Source of the DNA: Opitutia bacterium
GTDB lineage: Bacteria > Verrucomicrobiota > Verrucomicrobiia > Opitutales > Opitutaceae
Reading direction: 5' to 3'
Assembly: GCA_016217595.1 (NCBI GenBank)
Contig: JACRHS010000010.1
Location: 1 to 64,000 of the forward strand
DNA length: 64,000 bases
In this document: positions 44,699 through 54,695 of the stretch, one piece after another
How the letters are laid out: each line of letters begins with the position of its first letter
Numbering within the stretch: the stretch's first letter is position 1
Position numbers and translations under genes: made by a program
The notes under the pieces: generated by a model
What the model was told of the DNA's origin: nothing
The model's input: the letters and a program-made list of their open reading frames with translations, nothing else
Databases searched by the model: none

Positions 44699-45391
44699 AT
44701 GAACCCACTCCATCGCGACAGCCTCCACTCAACGTTGGATTCCCTCGCGGAATCGTTGTTCTTCCAACGCACTCTTTCTGCCATCCAGCGTCGCAACGTG
44801 GCGGCCTGGATCGCACGCCGCCAGGGACAACCGGGCGCTTATGCCGACATGTTCGCGCCCACCGAAAAGGATTTGCGCGGCATCCGGCTTTTCACCGGTG
44901 AAACGGTACGTTCCCGCGTCGGAATCGCGCACCAACTCGGCGAAGAGAGCTGCCGGCTCCTCGTGCGCCTGCATGTACCCACACCCGCAGTGCAAACTGC
45001 TTTGCAACGCGCGATAGACGGCATGACCGCCCGCCTCGACGAGGCGGAGCGCCGCGGCCAAAGCACCGCCCTTTACTGCTGCGGCACGTGCTCGGCGGCG
45101 TACTGGCGCAACCTCGCGCTCAACCTGTTTCCACGCTCCGAGGAGCGACTGTGTCAGGGTTTGGTCGAACTGAAACAACTGCGCCGCAGCGACGGCCAGT
45201 GGCACCGCTTCCCCTTTTATTTCACGAGTCTCGCACTGACAGAAATCGGGACCGAACTCGCCCTAGCCGAGCTGCAACACGCCGCTGCGCGCTGGCAAAA
45301 AATTCTCCCGCGCCTCTCCGCAGTCGAAAACCCCATGTCCCGCCGCCGCGCCGCCGTAGGCCAGCGCCTGCTCGCGCTGTGCGCTTCATGA
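44699..45391 (+). CDS. Hypothetical protein with a Cys-Cys-x2-Cys motif
   Basis: A 230-residue soluble protein, mostly helical by composition, with no signal peptide. One central motif is distinctive: TALYCCGTCSAAYWRNLALN (three close cysteines followed by aromatic residues). The N-terminal half contains VAAWIARRQGQPGAYADMFA. I do not recognise the family. It follows permease 4 by about 107 bp in the same orientation and may be the last gene of the efflux operon; a degenerate heptad array lies in the gap. Confidence 0.7.
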   Translation: MNPLHRDSLHSTLDSLAESLFFQRTLSAIQRRNVAAWIARRQGQPGAYADMFAPTEKDLRGIRLFTGETVRSRVGIAHQLGEESCRLLVRLHVPTPAVQTALQRAIDGMTARLDEAERRGQSTALYCCGTCSAAYWRNLALNLFPRSEERLCQGLVELKQLRRSDGQWHRFPFYFTSLALTEIGTELALAELQHAAARWQKILPRLSAVENPMSRRRAAVGQRLLALCAS

Positions 45392-45550
45392 TCCGTGCGC
45401 AGCTTCGGATCGCAGCGGTATCCGGCGAGCACGCGGGCGCTTTTCCTTCATGTCCCTTCGTGGACTTTCGTGGGCCATGATCGGTGCATAAAGAGCGCTG
45501 TTAGCGTCGCCTCCCGCCACAACGCCGCCTTTCGTTAGCGGACATCTTCC

Positions 45551-45585
45551 GCCTAAAGCCTATCGCCTAACGCCTACAGCCCTCT
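45551..45585. repeat. Heptad repeat array, five units
   Basis: GCCTAAA-GCCTATC-GCCTAAC-GCCTACA-GCCCTCT, exactly 7 bp each, in the gap before the aquaporin-family gene. Only this orientation is seen here. The rest of the 250-bp gap (45392-45642) includes a weak NHETHE-like stretch (TTCGTGGACTTTCGTGGGCC near 45455-45478). Confidence 0.75.
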
Positions 45586-45609
45586 TGCACCTCGCCAGCA
45601 AACCGCTAG

Positions 45610-46263
<654 letters not shown>

Positions 46264-46341
46264 CACTCGTAACACATACGCCCCGCCAGCCTTCGCGCCC
46301 TCTCGACACAGTCAGCAATCGAACTTGGCGTGATGGAGTAG

Positions 46342-47163
46342 TCACCGGGTTTTCACTGCTGATTCATTAACCAAAGGATTCGGCACTAAGACGCGTACAC
46401 GGACAATCACGGGCCGTCCGCCATGCTTAGGCGGTTCAAAACGCCATACGGAAACTGCCTGCACCGCAGCGTAGCCTAACTCCGGAGCACTCGCTTCAAG
46501 GTAGCGGGGCAGTCGTACGAAACCTTTGGTGTCGACCAGAAATTCGACCACCGTGTGTTCCTTGGACGCAAAATTACCTGGGGCAGAGGGGTATTCAATG
46601 GGGCGACGTGATTTAAGCTGCAATGCCGAGTCGAGCTTCTCCACAGGTACAATCGACTGTGCATCGTTCTGCTCCTGCCACAATAACCGGCGCTCAGCTT
46701 CTCCAGAGATATTAGCGATCTCGGGTTCCGCGAATTCATAGTCAAACATGATCATGGTAGTAACAGGTTTTCCCGCCCGTGTTGCCGGCCGGAAAACCCA
46801 AGTATCAACCGCCGCTGCCAATGCATAGCCAAACGCTGGATCGCTTGCGTCCACAACACGGCTATTCACCGAACGCCCCTTGCTATCAATCAACATGACC
46901 ACACTCGCCTTGCCCTTCAGATTCTTTACGAGCTGGGCATAAGGATACACCGGTAAAATCATGAACCGCATAACCGGCGCGACATCGTAGCGAAATTCCG
47001 GCTGCGCCAATGCCTCCTCGCTCGGTCGCATCTGTACGCGCACGCGCGAAATGGATTCCTTCGAGGCCTCTGTTGAGACTTTACCACTCAACGCATCTTG
47101 TCCTGACATCGAAATTTCCGCCCCAAACAAACCCGCGAGCACAAAAATCAAGTTATACTTCAT
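46342..47163 (-). CDS. Protein with two TonB C-terminal domains
   Basis: A 273-residue secreted or anchored protein. After an N-terminal hydrophobic stretch (MKYNLIFVLAGLFGAEISM) it carries two TonB_C-like repeats. The first is at about residues 60-140 (KGKASVVMLIDSKGRSVNSR, TWVFRPATRAGKPV) and the second at about 185-265 (EFLVDTKGFVRLPRYLEAS, VWRFEPPKHGGRPV). It has no proline-rich spacer of classical TonB and no ExbB/ExbD genes nearby, so an energy-transducing role is doubtful. The ATG at 47163 is preferred since GAGG precedes it at a good distance. Composition is slightly more AT-rich than the neighbours. Confidence 0.82.
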   Translation of the reverse strand: MKYNLIFVLAGLFGAEISMSGQDALSGKVSTEASKESISRVRVQMRPSEEALAQPEFRYDVAPVMRFMILPVYPYAQLVKNLKGKASVVMLIDSKGRSVNSRVVDASDPAFGYALAAAVDTWVFRPATRAGKPVTTMIMFDYEFAEPEIANISGEAERRLLWQEQNDAQSIVPVEKLDSALQLKSRRPIEYPSAPGNFASKEHTVVEFLVDTKGFVRLPRYLEASAPELGYAAVQAVSVWRFEPPKHGGRPVIVRVRVLVPNPLVNESAVKTR

Positions 47164-47348
47164 ATTCCTCATGGTCGGCAAATTGCACGCGCACCACATC
47201 CGTACGCAAGCTCACAAGAAACACCTGCGTATAGTCGATAATTGCTGTGAAGTAGCGACAAATGGCTGACACAAAAACCCAATTAGTGTGGTTTCGCCCT
47301 CACAGTAGGGCGTTGCAGACCGTGGATGGCGGGGATTAACTGCGTCCC

Positions 47349-48665
47349 ATGAATGCGACGCTGTTCCCCCAACACCTCATCGCCCGCAAACGCGACGGAC
47401 ATGCGCTGACCTCCGAAGAGATCGAGGCGTTCGTGCGCGGCGCCACCGACGGCTCGTGGGCCGACTATCAGCTCAGCGCGATGCTGATGGCGATTTTCCT
47501 GCGCGGCATGGCCACGGCCGAGACCGTCGCGCTCACCGAGGCGATGATGAACTCGGGACTGATCGCCGATCTCTCGTCCGTGCCTTGGCCCAAAGTCGAC
47601 AAACACTCCACCGGCGGCGTCGGCGACAAGGTTTCGCTCCATCTCGCCCCGATGGTGGCCGCCTGCGGCGTGGCCGTGCCGATGGTCAGTGGCCGCGGGC
47701 TCGGGCACACCGGCGGCACGCTCGACAAGCTCGAATCGATCCCGGGTTTCCGTGTAAACCTCTCGCTCGAAGAATATGCCCGCCAGATGGAGGCGATCGG
47801 CGTGGCGTTGATCGGCCAGACCGCCGAGATCGCTCCGGCGGACAAAAAACTCTACGCGCTCCGCGATGTCACCGCGACGGTCGAGTGCATCCCGCTCATT
47901 TGCGCCAGCATTCTCAGCAAGAAAATGGCGGAGGGCATCGACGCGCTCGTGCTCGACGTGAAATTCGGCCGCGGCGCCTTTATGAAGGATAAGAGCCGGG
48001 CGCGCGAACTCGCCGCGGCAATGGTCTCCATCGGCCGGGCGATGTGCAAACCCACCCGCGCGGTGTTGACCGCGATGGACCAGCCGCTCGGCCACGCCGT
48101 GGGCAATGCGCTGGAGATGGCGGAGTCGATCGCCTGCCTCCGGGGACAAGGCCCGGCCGACTTGATGGAGCTCACCTTCGTGTTGGGCGAACAAATGCTC
48201 CTGCTCGCAGGCGTCGCCCGCACGCCGGCGGCCGCACGCCAACAGCTCGCGCAAACGCTCGCCAACGGCTCGGCTCTGGCGAAATTCCGCGAGATCGTGA
48301 CGGCGCAGGGCGGCGACGCCCGCGTGCTCGACGATCCGACGCGCCTCCCGTCAGCAACTTTGCGCGCAGAGATAGTCAGCCGCAACGCGGGCTACGTGAC
48401 GGATGTCAATGCCCTCGAAATCGCGCACGCCGCCCTGCGGCTCGGAGCCGGGCGCGCCCGGGCGGAAGACGCCGTCGATCCCGCGGTGGGTTTCAGCCAG
48501 CTCGTCAAAGTCGGCGACGGCGTGATGCCCGGCGGCGTATTGGCCGTGGTACACGCCAACGACCACGACAAGCTCGCCGAAGCGCGCACGATGGTGGAAC
48601 GCGCCATCACGCTCGGCGAGGAAGCCGTCCCCAAGCCTAAACTGATCGAAGAAGTGCTCGGGTGA
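47349..48665 (+). CDS. Pyrimidine-nucleoside (thymidine) phosphorylase
   Basis: A 438-residue cytoplasmic enzyme that splits thymidine, uridine or deoxyuridine with phosphate. The family fingerprint is complete: LMAIFLRGM, VDKHSTGGVGDKVSLHLAPM, SGRGLGHTGGTLDKLE, CIPLICASILSKKMAEG and DVKFGRGAFMK. Length fits deoA/pdp. The Bacillus-type pdp and enteric deoA cannot be separated by eye, so no symbol is given. It is alone between the TonB_C protein (divergent) and a small truncated monooxygenase-like gene (convergent). Confidence 0.95.
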   Translation: MNATLFPQHLIARKRDGHALTSEEIEAFVRGATDGSWADYQLSAMLMAIFLRGMATAETVALTEAMMNSGLIADLSSVPWPKVDKHSTGGVGDKVSLHLAPMVAACGVAVPMVSGRGLGHTGGTLDKLESIPGFRVNLSLEEYARQMEAIGVALIGQTAEIAPADKKLYALRDVTATVECIPLICASILSKKMAEGIDALVLDVKFGRGAFMKDKSRARELAAAMVSIGRAMCKPTRAVLTAMDQPLGHAVGNALEMAESIACLRGQGPADLMELTFVLGEQMLLLAGVARTPAAARQQLAQTLANGSALAKFREIVTAQGGDARVLDDPTRLPSATLRAEIVSRNAGYVTDVNALEIAHAALRLGAGRARAEDAVDPAVGFSQLVKVGDGVMPGGVLAVVHANDHDKLAEARTMVERAITLGEEAVPKPKLIEEVLG

Positions 48666-48714
48666 ACTCGGCAGCTGTGCGGTCAAACGCCCCCGGAGCT
48701 CGCGCCCGGACTAC

Positions 48715-48954
48715 CTACTGGCTGTAGGCGCGTTCGACCTTTGCCACGCGCAAAGCGTACTCCGCGTACCACGTCGTCTTGCCTGCTTCCTGCGCGCGTA
48801 AATGCTCCGCGTTCTGTTTCCAATTCCGGATATCCTCCTCCGACTGCCAATAGGAAACGGTGATGCCCACGCCGGCTGCGTCGCGCGCCGACTCAACGCC
48901 AAGAAACCCCGGCATGGTACTGGCCAGCTCGACCATGCGCTCGGCCACGCACAA
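48715..48954 (-). pseudogene. Antibiotic biosynthesis monooxygenase-like protein, N-terminally truncated
   Basis: The frame encodes 79 residues from a TTG at 48954, matching the C-terminal three quarters of a small ABM-fold protein: ERMVELASTMPGFLGVESAR, GVGITVSYWQSEEDIRNWKQ, WYAEYALRVAKVERAY. Homologues have a first beta strand of ~20-25 residues before this; here the frame is closed by a stop just upstream, within the end of lpxD. So the gene seems to have lost its 5' end, or it begins with a weak start. ABM-fold enzymes act as small oxygenases or heme degraders. Confidence 0.6.
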
Positions 48955-48975
48955 TGATGCTTTGGGGCGGTCACT

Positions 48976-50049
48976 TCACCCTGAGGTGAGTCCGCGCCCC
49001 GCGGCGTCGTTTCGCCGCTCCACCGCGAGCACGCGTTGGCGCAGGTCGGCCAGCATCCGAAATACCGCGGTGTTGCGCATGTAGTCCTTGAAGGGCTGCA
49101 CGGGCAGGCCGGCGTAGGTGCCCGGCTGGTCGATGTCTGCCGTCACGCCCGCGCGATGCACCAGCACGACGTTGTCGCAAATCTTCACATGATCCGAGAC
49201 GCCCGTCTGCCCGCTCGTCATGACGCGGTTGCCGATGGTCGTCGAACCCGCCACGCAAAACATCGAGGTGAGCAGGCAATCCTCGCCGATCTCCACGTTG
49301 TGGGCGATGTGGCAGAGGTTGTCCAACTTCGTGCCGGCGCCAATGCGGGTCGTGCGATAGGCGGCGCGGTCGATGCAGCAATTCGCCCCCACGCGCACCC
49401 GGTCGCCGAGCGTCACGTTGCCCGTCTGCGGAATCGGATGGCTCCGCCCCTGCTGGTCCTGGGCGAAACCGTAGCCCTCGGAACCGACGACCGCGCCGGC
49501 GCCGATCACGGCCTCGTTGCCCACCGTGCACTGGTAGCCGATGACGGCGTTGGGGTGCACCACCGTGTCGCTCCCCACCTGCGCATCGTGCTCGACGACC
49601 GCCCCGGCCATGATGCGCGTGCGCTCGCCGAGCCGCACATTGCGACCGATCACGGCCCGCGGCTCCACCACCGTCGTCGCCGTCAACATCGCCGTCGCGT
49701 GGATGACCGCCGAGGGATGAACCTGCGGCCAGTCCGCGGCGTCGAACTGACGCCCGGCGTAACGCTGTTTGATCAAGGCCTGCGCCAGATTCACGTTCGG
49801 CGCCAGCAAGAGGGTCACGTCAGCGCACTCGGCAAAATGGCCGCGCAACTTAAACGAAGTAACCGCCACCGCCGGCCGGCGTTCGCGCACCAGCGCGACA
49901 AAGTCCGCCTTGTCCACGAACACCAAATCGCCCGGCGCGCACTCCTCGATGGCGGCGATCCGGCGGACGGGCTGGTCCGGTCCGACCATTTCCTTGACGA
50001 GGCCTTGCGGGGCAAACACGGCCAAAATTTCTGCAGAGGTGATGTTCAT
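48976..50049 (-). CDS. lpxD: UDP-3-O-acylglucosamine N-acyltransferase
   Basis: LpxD adds the second fatty acyl chain in lipid A synthesis. The 357-residue protein has an N-terminal uridine-binding domain (about 1-105) and a left-handed beta-helix of hexapeptide repeats (for example VIGRNVRLGERTRIMAGAVV). The catalytic histidine lies in CHIAHNVEIGED, and the substrate-binding GSEGYGFA motif is present. The C-terminal helix region (DYMRNTAVFRMLADLRQRVL) is standard. It is not with lpxA, lpxB or fabZ here. With kdsB it shows a lipid A-bearing outer membrane. Confidence 0.95.
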   Translation of the reverse strand: MNITSAEILAVFAPQGLVKEMVGPDQPVRRIAAIEECAPGDLVFVDKADFVALVRERRPAVAVTSFKLRGHFAECADVTLLLAPNVNLAQALIKQRYAGRQFDAADWPQVHPSAVIHATAMLTATTVVEPRAVIGRNVRLGERTRIMAGAVVEHDAQVGSDTVVHPNAVIGYQCTVGNEAVIGAGAVVGSEGYGFAQDQQGRSHPIPQTGNVTLGDRVRVGANCCIDRAAYRTTRIGAGTKLDNLCHIAHNVEIGEDCLLTSMFCVAGSTTIGNRVMTSGQTGVSDHVKICDNVVLVHRAGVTADIDQPGTYAGLPVQPFKDYMRNTAVFRMLADLRQRVLAVERRNDAAGRGLTSG

Positions 50050-50205
50050 TATGGGGAGCGGGGGGAGGCCGCTCCGCTGGCATAACGATGAAGTCGCGCA
50101 GAAGCAAGGAGCGCGAAGCCCCTCGCGCTAAAACAACTCCAGCCCTGATCTCCGCCATGCGGCCGGCACTGTCAGCCACACGCTGCGGCGCTCTGACCCG
50201 GGCGC

Positions 50206-52110
50206 TTATTTTTCCATTTCCGAAAGCTCGAGCGCGGCTTGCTCCCACTCGGTGGTGGCGGTCTGGAGACGGTCCACCGTCGTGCTCAGTTCGCGGTTCA
50301 AGTGCTGGGCGCGGCCGGGCGTGGTGTAGGTCTCCGGCGCTTCGAGCGCCGCGGTGAGCTCGGCCTGCATCTGCTCCAGACGCGTGATTTCCCGCTCCAG
50401 CTCGCCGACCTTCGCCCGCAACGCCTTCATCGGCGCGGTGCGTTGGGCGCGCGCCTCGGCCTCGGCGCGTTTCTGCTCCTTGGTCTTCGGGCCGGTGCGC
50501 GGCGCGGCATTGGACGCGGAGGTCTGGGCGGCCGCCGCTTGCATCGGACGCGCGTCGGTAAACCCGGCGGTGAGCGCGGCGCGTTCGTTGGTCGCACGCG
50601 ATTTCTCCAGATAGTAATCGTAGTTGCCCGCGTAGGGCGTGAGCCGGCCGGCGTGCACGTGCAGCACCTGATTGGCCAGGGCGCGGATGCAGTAAACGTC
50701 GTGGCTGATGAAAATGAGCGTGCCCTCGAACTGCTTCAGCGCGTTGACGAGCGCGTCGATGCTCGCGATGTCGAGATGCGTCGTGGGCTCGTCCATCAAC
50801 AGCAGATTGGGCGGCGCGAGCAGCAGCTTGGCGAGCGCGAGACGCGATTTCTCGCCGCCGGAGAGCACCGAGACGGGCTTGAAAACATCGTCTTTGCGGA
50901 AGAGAAAACCGCCGAGGATGGTGCGGGCGAGACGCTCGGTGAGCTCGGGATTTTCGGCGCGCATCGCCATCGCCTCTTCGAGCACGGTGAGCTTCGGGTT
51001 GAGGTTATCGAGGCGGTTTTGGGCGAAGTAGCCGGCCTTGACGTTGCTGCCCAGCTCGCGTTCGCCGCCCTGAATCGGGATCACGCCGCCGAGAATTTTC
51101 AACAACGTGGATTTGCCGGCGCCGTTGGGGCCGACCAGCACGAGGCGTTGTCCGCGCTCGGCCTGAAAGTTGAGGTCGCGATACACGACGTGGTTGCCGT
51201 ACGCCTGCTGCACGTGCGTGAGCGTGACGACCTTGAGGCCCGAGCGCGGCGGCTGCGGGAAGCGGAAACTCACGCGGCGAATATCCTCCTCGGGCGCCTC
51301 CACCGCCACCTCCTGCAAGCGCTCGATCTGCTTCTCCTTCGACTTGGCGCGCGACGCCAGCGAGGCCTTCGCGCCGAAACGATCCACGAACTTCTGGAGG
51401 TGGGCGATCTCGCGCTGCTGGTTCTTGTACACGGCGGCCTGCTGCGCGTGGCGGGCGTCCTTTTCGTTCAGATAATCGTCGTAGTTGCCGGTGTAGCTGT
51501 GAAGCCGCTGATTGCGCAGCTCGAGAATGCCGTTGCAGAGAGCGTTGAGAAACGCGCGGTCGTGCGAGATGACGACCAGACCGCCCGGGTAACGCGTGAG
51601 ATATTCCTGAAACCAGAGAAGCGCCTCCAGATCGAGATGGTTGGTGGGCTCGTCGAGCAGCAACAACGCGGGCTCGGCGACGAGCAGCCGGGCGAGATGC
51701 GCGCGCATCACCCAGCCGCCGGAAAACGTGCGGCACGGCCGCTCGAAATCGGTTTCGCGAAAGCCGAGGCCGGCGAGGATCTTTTTCGCGCGCGGCTCCA
51801 GCGTGTAATCGGGATCATCGGCGTGCGAGGAGTCGGCGTGGGGCGCGTGCCCGAGCGCGATGTGCAGCACGGTCTCGTCGCCCGCGGGCGCGCTCTCCTG
51901 CGGGAGGAAGCCGAAATCCGCGCCGCGTTCCCAAGTGATCGTACCGGCGTCGGGGGCCTCCTCGCCGAGGATCAGATTGAACAAGGTGGATTTGCCCGCG
52001 CCATTGGGCCCGACCAGACCGAGCCGGTCGGTACGCGCGATGAATAGCGACACCTCTTCGAAGAGCGTGCGGGTGCCATAAGACTTGGAGACATCGGCGA
52101 TCGTAAGCAT
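50206..52110 (-). CDS. ABC-F family ATPase (ribosome-associated type)
   Basis: A 634-residue protein with two ABC ATPase domains and no membrane segment. The first has Walker A GPNGAGKST, signature FSGGWVMRAHLARLL and LLLDEPTNHLD; the second has GPNGAGKST, LSGGEKSRLALAKLL and LLMDEPTTHLD. Between them is the charged linker (P-site tRNA interaction motif), and at the C-terminus a coiled coil rich in Lys, Arg and Glu (about 555-634). These features fit ABC-F proteins such as Uup or YfmR, acting on stalled ribosomes. The ATG at 52110 starts directly with MLTIADVSKSYG. Confidence 0.93.
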   Translation of the reverse strand: MLTIADVSKSYGTRTLFEEVSLFIARTDRLGLVGPNGAGKSTLFNLILGEEAPDAGTITWERGADFGFLPQESAPAGDETVLHIALGHAPHADSSHADDPDYTLEPRAKKILAGLGFRETDFERPCRTFSGGWVMRAHLARLLVAEPALLLLDEPTNHLDLEALLWFQEYLTRYPGGLVVISHDRAFLNALCNGILELRNQRLHSYTGNYDDYLNEKDARHAQQAAVYKNQQREIAHLQKFVDRFGAKASLASRAKSKEKQIERLQEVAVEAPEEDIRRVSFRFPQPPRSGLKVVTLTHVQQAYGNHVVYRDLNFQAERGQRLVLVGPNGAGKSTLLKILGGVIPIQGGERELGSNVKAGYFAQNRLDNLNPKLTVLEEAMAMRAENPELTERLARTILGGFLFRKDDVFKPVSVLSGGEKSRLALAKLLLAPPNLLLMDEPTTHLDIASIDALVNALKQFEGTLIFISHDVYCIRALANQVLHVHAGRLTPYAGNYDYYLEKSRATNERAALTAGFTDARPMQAAAAQTSASNAAPRTGPKTKEQKRAEAEARAQRTAPMKALRAKVGELEREITRLEQMQAELTAALEAPETYTTPGRAQHLNRELSTTVDRLQTATTEWEQAALELSEMEK

Positions 52111-52177
52111 GGAACCGGTCAACCAAAGGGCTCCGAGGCTCTCGGTCAACGCTGCGGACCAGAACCGCCCGCAAAGC

Positions 52178-53074
52178 TCAGCGCACGAGCGTCAACGACA
52201 CGGCGCCGATCACGGCGATGGCGCCGCCGAGGAGCGAACGCCGCGTCGGGCGTTCGCCTTCGAGCCAGTAGCTGAACGGAATGATCACCAGCGGCGTACA
52301 CGCCACGATGGGCAGCACGATGCCGCTCGGCGCCGTGAACAGCGCCCATTGATAACAACTCACGCCAATCACCGCGCCGAAGCCCGCGTTGGCGGGAATC
52401 CAGAGATAGGCGCGCCACGGCGGGCGCGGCGTCGGCGGCACGCCCCGCGATTTTTCGAGCAGCGCCTTGATCGCGAAATAGGCCAGCGCGATCGCCAGTC
52501 CGCCGGCGATGCGTTGATAGGCGGCGGTGATGCCGTCGATGGATTCGCCGGCGAGATGCGCCACGGTGTTGGCCTTGCGGCTGACCAATGCGCCGAAGCC
52601 CTGCCCGGCTGCAGCGCCGAGCGCGAAGAGAAAACCGAGCGGCCGGATCGCCACCCGCGGCGGATGGGATTTGCTCGGCGCCAGCGCCAGGGCAACGCCC
52701 GCCAGGATCACCGCGCCCCAGAGAATTTGCGGACCGGTGAGCGCCGTGCCCAACCACCACCACTCACCCACCGCGCCCAGCGGCGCCGCCAGGCACTGGG
52801 TGATCAACACCGTCAGCCGCGAGCCGAGGAGCGGCAACGCGCCGAACAGCGCGATGTCGCCGAGCCCCATGCCGATCACGCCGCTCAACAGCAGCCAGTC
52901 GCGCCCGGCGCCGCCCATGCCGTTGCCCCAGATGTGCGCGTACAGCCCGAGCGCCACGAGCGCGAACAACAGCCGGCCCACGTTGGCCCGTGTTCCCCCC
53001 ACCGCCCGGATGCTGCGGTTGGCGCAGACGACCGAGAGCGAGAAAAACAGAGCGGTGAGAAACGCGGGGAGCAT
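52178..53074 (-). CDS. EamA-family (DMT) transporter
   Basis: A 298-residue integral membrane protein with ten predicted helices formed by two EamA repeats. Features are LPAFLTALFFSLSVVCANRS at the N-terminus, VIGMGLGDIALFGALPLLG near residue 85 and VIGVSCYQWALFTAPSGIV in the second half. These drug/metabolite transporters export amino acids, purines or other metabolites; the substrate is unknown. It lies 67 bp upstream of the ABC-F gene and 45 bp downstream of galK, all on the minus strand. Confidence 0.9.
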   Translation of the reverse strand: MLPAFLTALFFSLSVVCANRSIRAVGGTRANVGRLLFALVALGLYAHIWGNGMGGAGRDWLLLSGVIGMGLGDIALFGALPLLGSRLTVLITQCLAAPLGAVGEWWWLGTALTGPQILWGAVILAGVALALAPSKSHPPRVAIRPLGFLFALGAAAGQGFGALVSRKANTVAHLAGESIDGITAAYQRIAGGLAIALAYFAIKALLEKSRGVPPTPRPPWRAYLWIPANAGFGAVIGVSCYQWALFTAPSGIVLPIVACTPLVIIPFSYWLEGERPTRRSLLGGAIAVIGAVSLTLVR

Positions 53075-53119
53075 CGCGAAGCCCGACGCGGCCGGAGCAG
53101 CCGGGCCACGGCGCGGAGG

Positions 53120-54259
53120 TTAGAGGATCGTGGCGCCGTCGCCGGTCTGCGTGTGCAGCACGTCGGGTTTCTGGCCGAACTTGGCCGCGTACGCCGCGAC
53201 CACGCCCTGCGCCTCGGTCTGGCCAAACGCGCCGTCAGTCAACGCCATCACCGCGCCGCCAAATCCTCCACCGGTCAACCGCGTGCCGTACACGTGCGGC
53301 GTGGCCGCGAGTGTATCGACGAGAAAATCGAGCTCGGTCGTGCTGTTTTGGAACAAGGTCTGCGAGCTGCGGTGCGAGGCGGTGAGCAGGCGGCCCACCG
53401 CGGCGAGATCGCCGGTCGGCAGCAGCTTCACGGCGGCATCGACACGCGCGATTTCCTCGACCACATGCCGGGCGCGTTGAAAGACGGCCGGGCTGAGTTT
53501 GCCCTGCGCCGCCGTCACCATCGCGGTGGTCGCCTCCACGAGCAGACCGACGCCCAAGGTCTTGGCCGCCTCCATGCATTCGCGGTGCCGGGTCGCATAG
53601 AGGCCGTCGACGAGCGCGTGCTTGGTGTGCGTGTTGAAAATCCAGAAATGCGCGCCCGCCGGCAGCGGCACCGTGTCAAACCGCGGCCCGCGGCAATCGA
53701 TGAACACGAGGTGGTCTTTCTTGCCGAAGCCCGACACGCCCTGATCGAGGATGCCGCAGGGCACGCCCACGAAATTGTTTTCTGCGTGCTTGCCGATTTT
53801 CACGAGCGTCTCCCGCGAGGGCGACTGCCCCGTCACGGAGAGAAACGCCAGTCCCGAGGCCAGCTCGATGGCGGCGCTGCTGCTCAGGCCGGCGCCGACG
53901 GGCAGATCGGAGAGATCAAGATAATCGAAACCCTCGGGCGCGCGCAGACCGAAAGCAGGCATCGCCGCGAGCACGCCCTGCGGGTAATTGGTGAAGCTCG
54001 CCGGGCCGGTCTGCTTTTGCAGCGGGCCGGCTGGCAACGTGACGATCTCGTTCGTATGCCCGCTGAAAAAGCGCCGTTGCCCGTCGGTACGCCGCGCCAG
54101 TGCCACGCCCACGCCGCGATCAATGGACGCGCCGAGCACCGTGCCGCCGTTGTAATCGGTATGATTGCCGATGAATTCGATCCGGCCGGGGGCGCGGGTG
54201 ACAACCTCCGGCGCACGGCCGAAAACTTTTTGAAAGCGAGACAGGAGCTGCTCTTTCAT
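53120..54259 (-). CDS. galK: Galactokinase
   Basis: A 379-residue GHMP kinase making galactose-1-phosphate. The galactokinase signature is APGRIEFIGNHTDYNGG, the ATP-binding motif is PVGAGLSSSAAIELASG, and motif 3 is LTGGGFGGAVMAL. In the signature, many enzymes have GR(V/I)NLIGEHTDYN; here it is EFIGNHTDYN, a variant seen in Verrucomicrobia-type GalK and related kinases, so specificity for another sugar is possible. No other gal genes are nearby. The ATG at 54259 gives the usual N-terminus (MKEQLLSRFQKVFG). Confidence 0.9.
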   Translation of the reverse strand: MKEQLLSRFQKVFGRAPEVVTRAPGRIEFIGNHTDYNGGTVLGASIDRGVGVALARRTDGQRRFFSGHTNEIVTLPAGPLQKQTGPASFTNYPQGVLAAMPAFGLRAPEGFDYLDLSDLPVGAGLSSSAAIELASGLAFLSVTGQSPSRETLVKIGKHAENNFVGVPCGILDQGVSGFGKKDHLVFIDCRGPRFDTVPLPAGAHFWIFNTHTKHALVDGLYATRHRECMEAAKTLGVGLLVEATTAMVTAAQGKLSPAVFQRARHVVEEIARVDAAVKLLPTGDLAAVGRLLTASHRSSQTLFQNSTTELDFLVDTLAATPHVYGTRLTGGGFGGAVMALTDGAFGQTEAQGVVAAYAAKFGQKPDVLHTQTGDGATIL

Positions 54260-54654
54260 GGGATGAGACGATTCGTTGGGTGTGAGGGAGCCGAAAGTTG
54301 GCGAGTGGCTTTGGCGAATTGAAGCAAATACTCCCGCGCCACCGTGACGACGCCCCATGAACAAGCCCAGCCGCGCTCCGGCGCCGCCAGCCAATGCGCA
54401 CCCACGAGAGAGCCACAGCCAACCTCAACCTCGCGCTAAGTTTCTGTGGTAACGTGCATTTCCCATGGCTGAACCACGATGTCGACGGCGCGAAGTCGCC
54501 GCGCCTCCTCATACTGGCGATTACGCGCAGAAATTCTTTCTTGGTTAAGGACTGTTGAATCGCGCCTTACCATACCGAGCGAAAAAACACCGGAGATTTA
54601 TTTGACGAACACCGCGCGAACCATACTCGTTTGCATCGTCAACTTCATCACTTT

Positions 54655-54675
54655 CTCCCGCCTAGCGGGAGTTTT
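54655..54675 (+). terminator. Terminator-like hairpin 1 in the leader of the DAHP synthase gene
   Basis: CTCCCGC-CTA-GCGGGAG followed by TTTT: a 7-bp stem and short T-run. It comes 20 bp before a second, stronger terminator. In the 54260-54654 region I see no gene; a possible -35 (TTGACG at 54602-54607) lies ahead with a poor -10. Confidence 0.55.
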
Positions 54676-54695
54676 GGGGTAACTAAGAAAGCAAA

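Noticed and set aside
54479-54682. Short frame ending CIVNFITFSRLAGVLG as a leader peptide for DAHP synthase
   Set aside because: Only two Phe codons close together, no convincing start or ribosome site close to them; not enough to call attenuation by translation.
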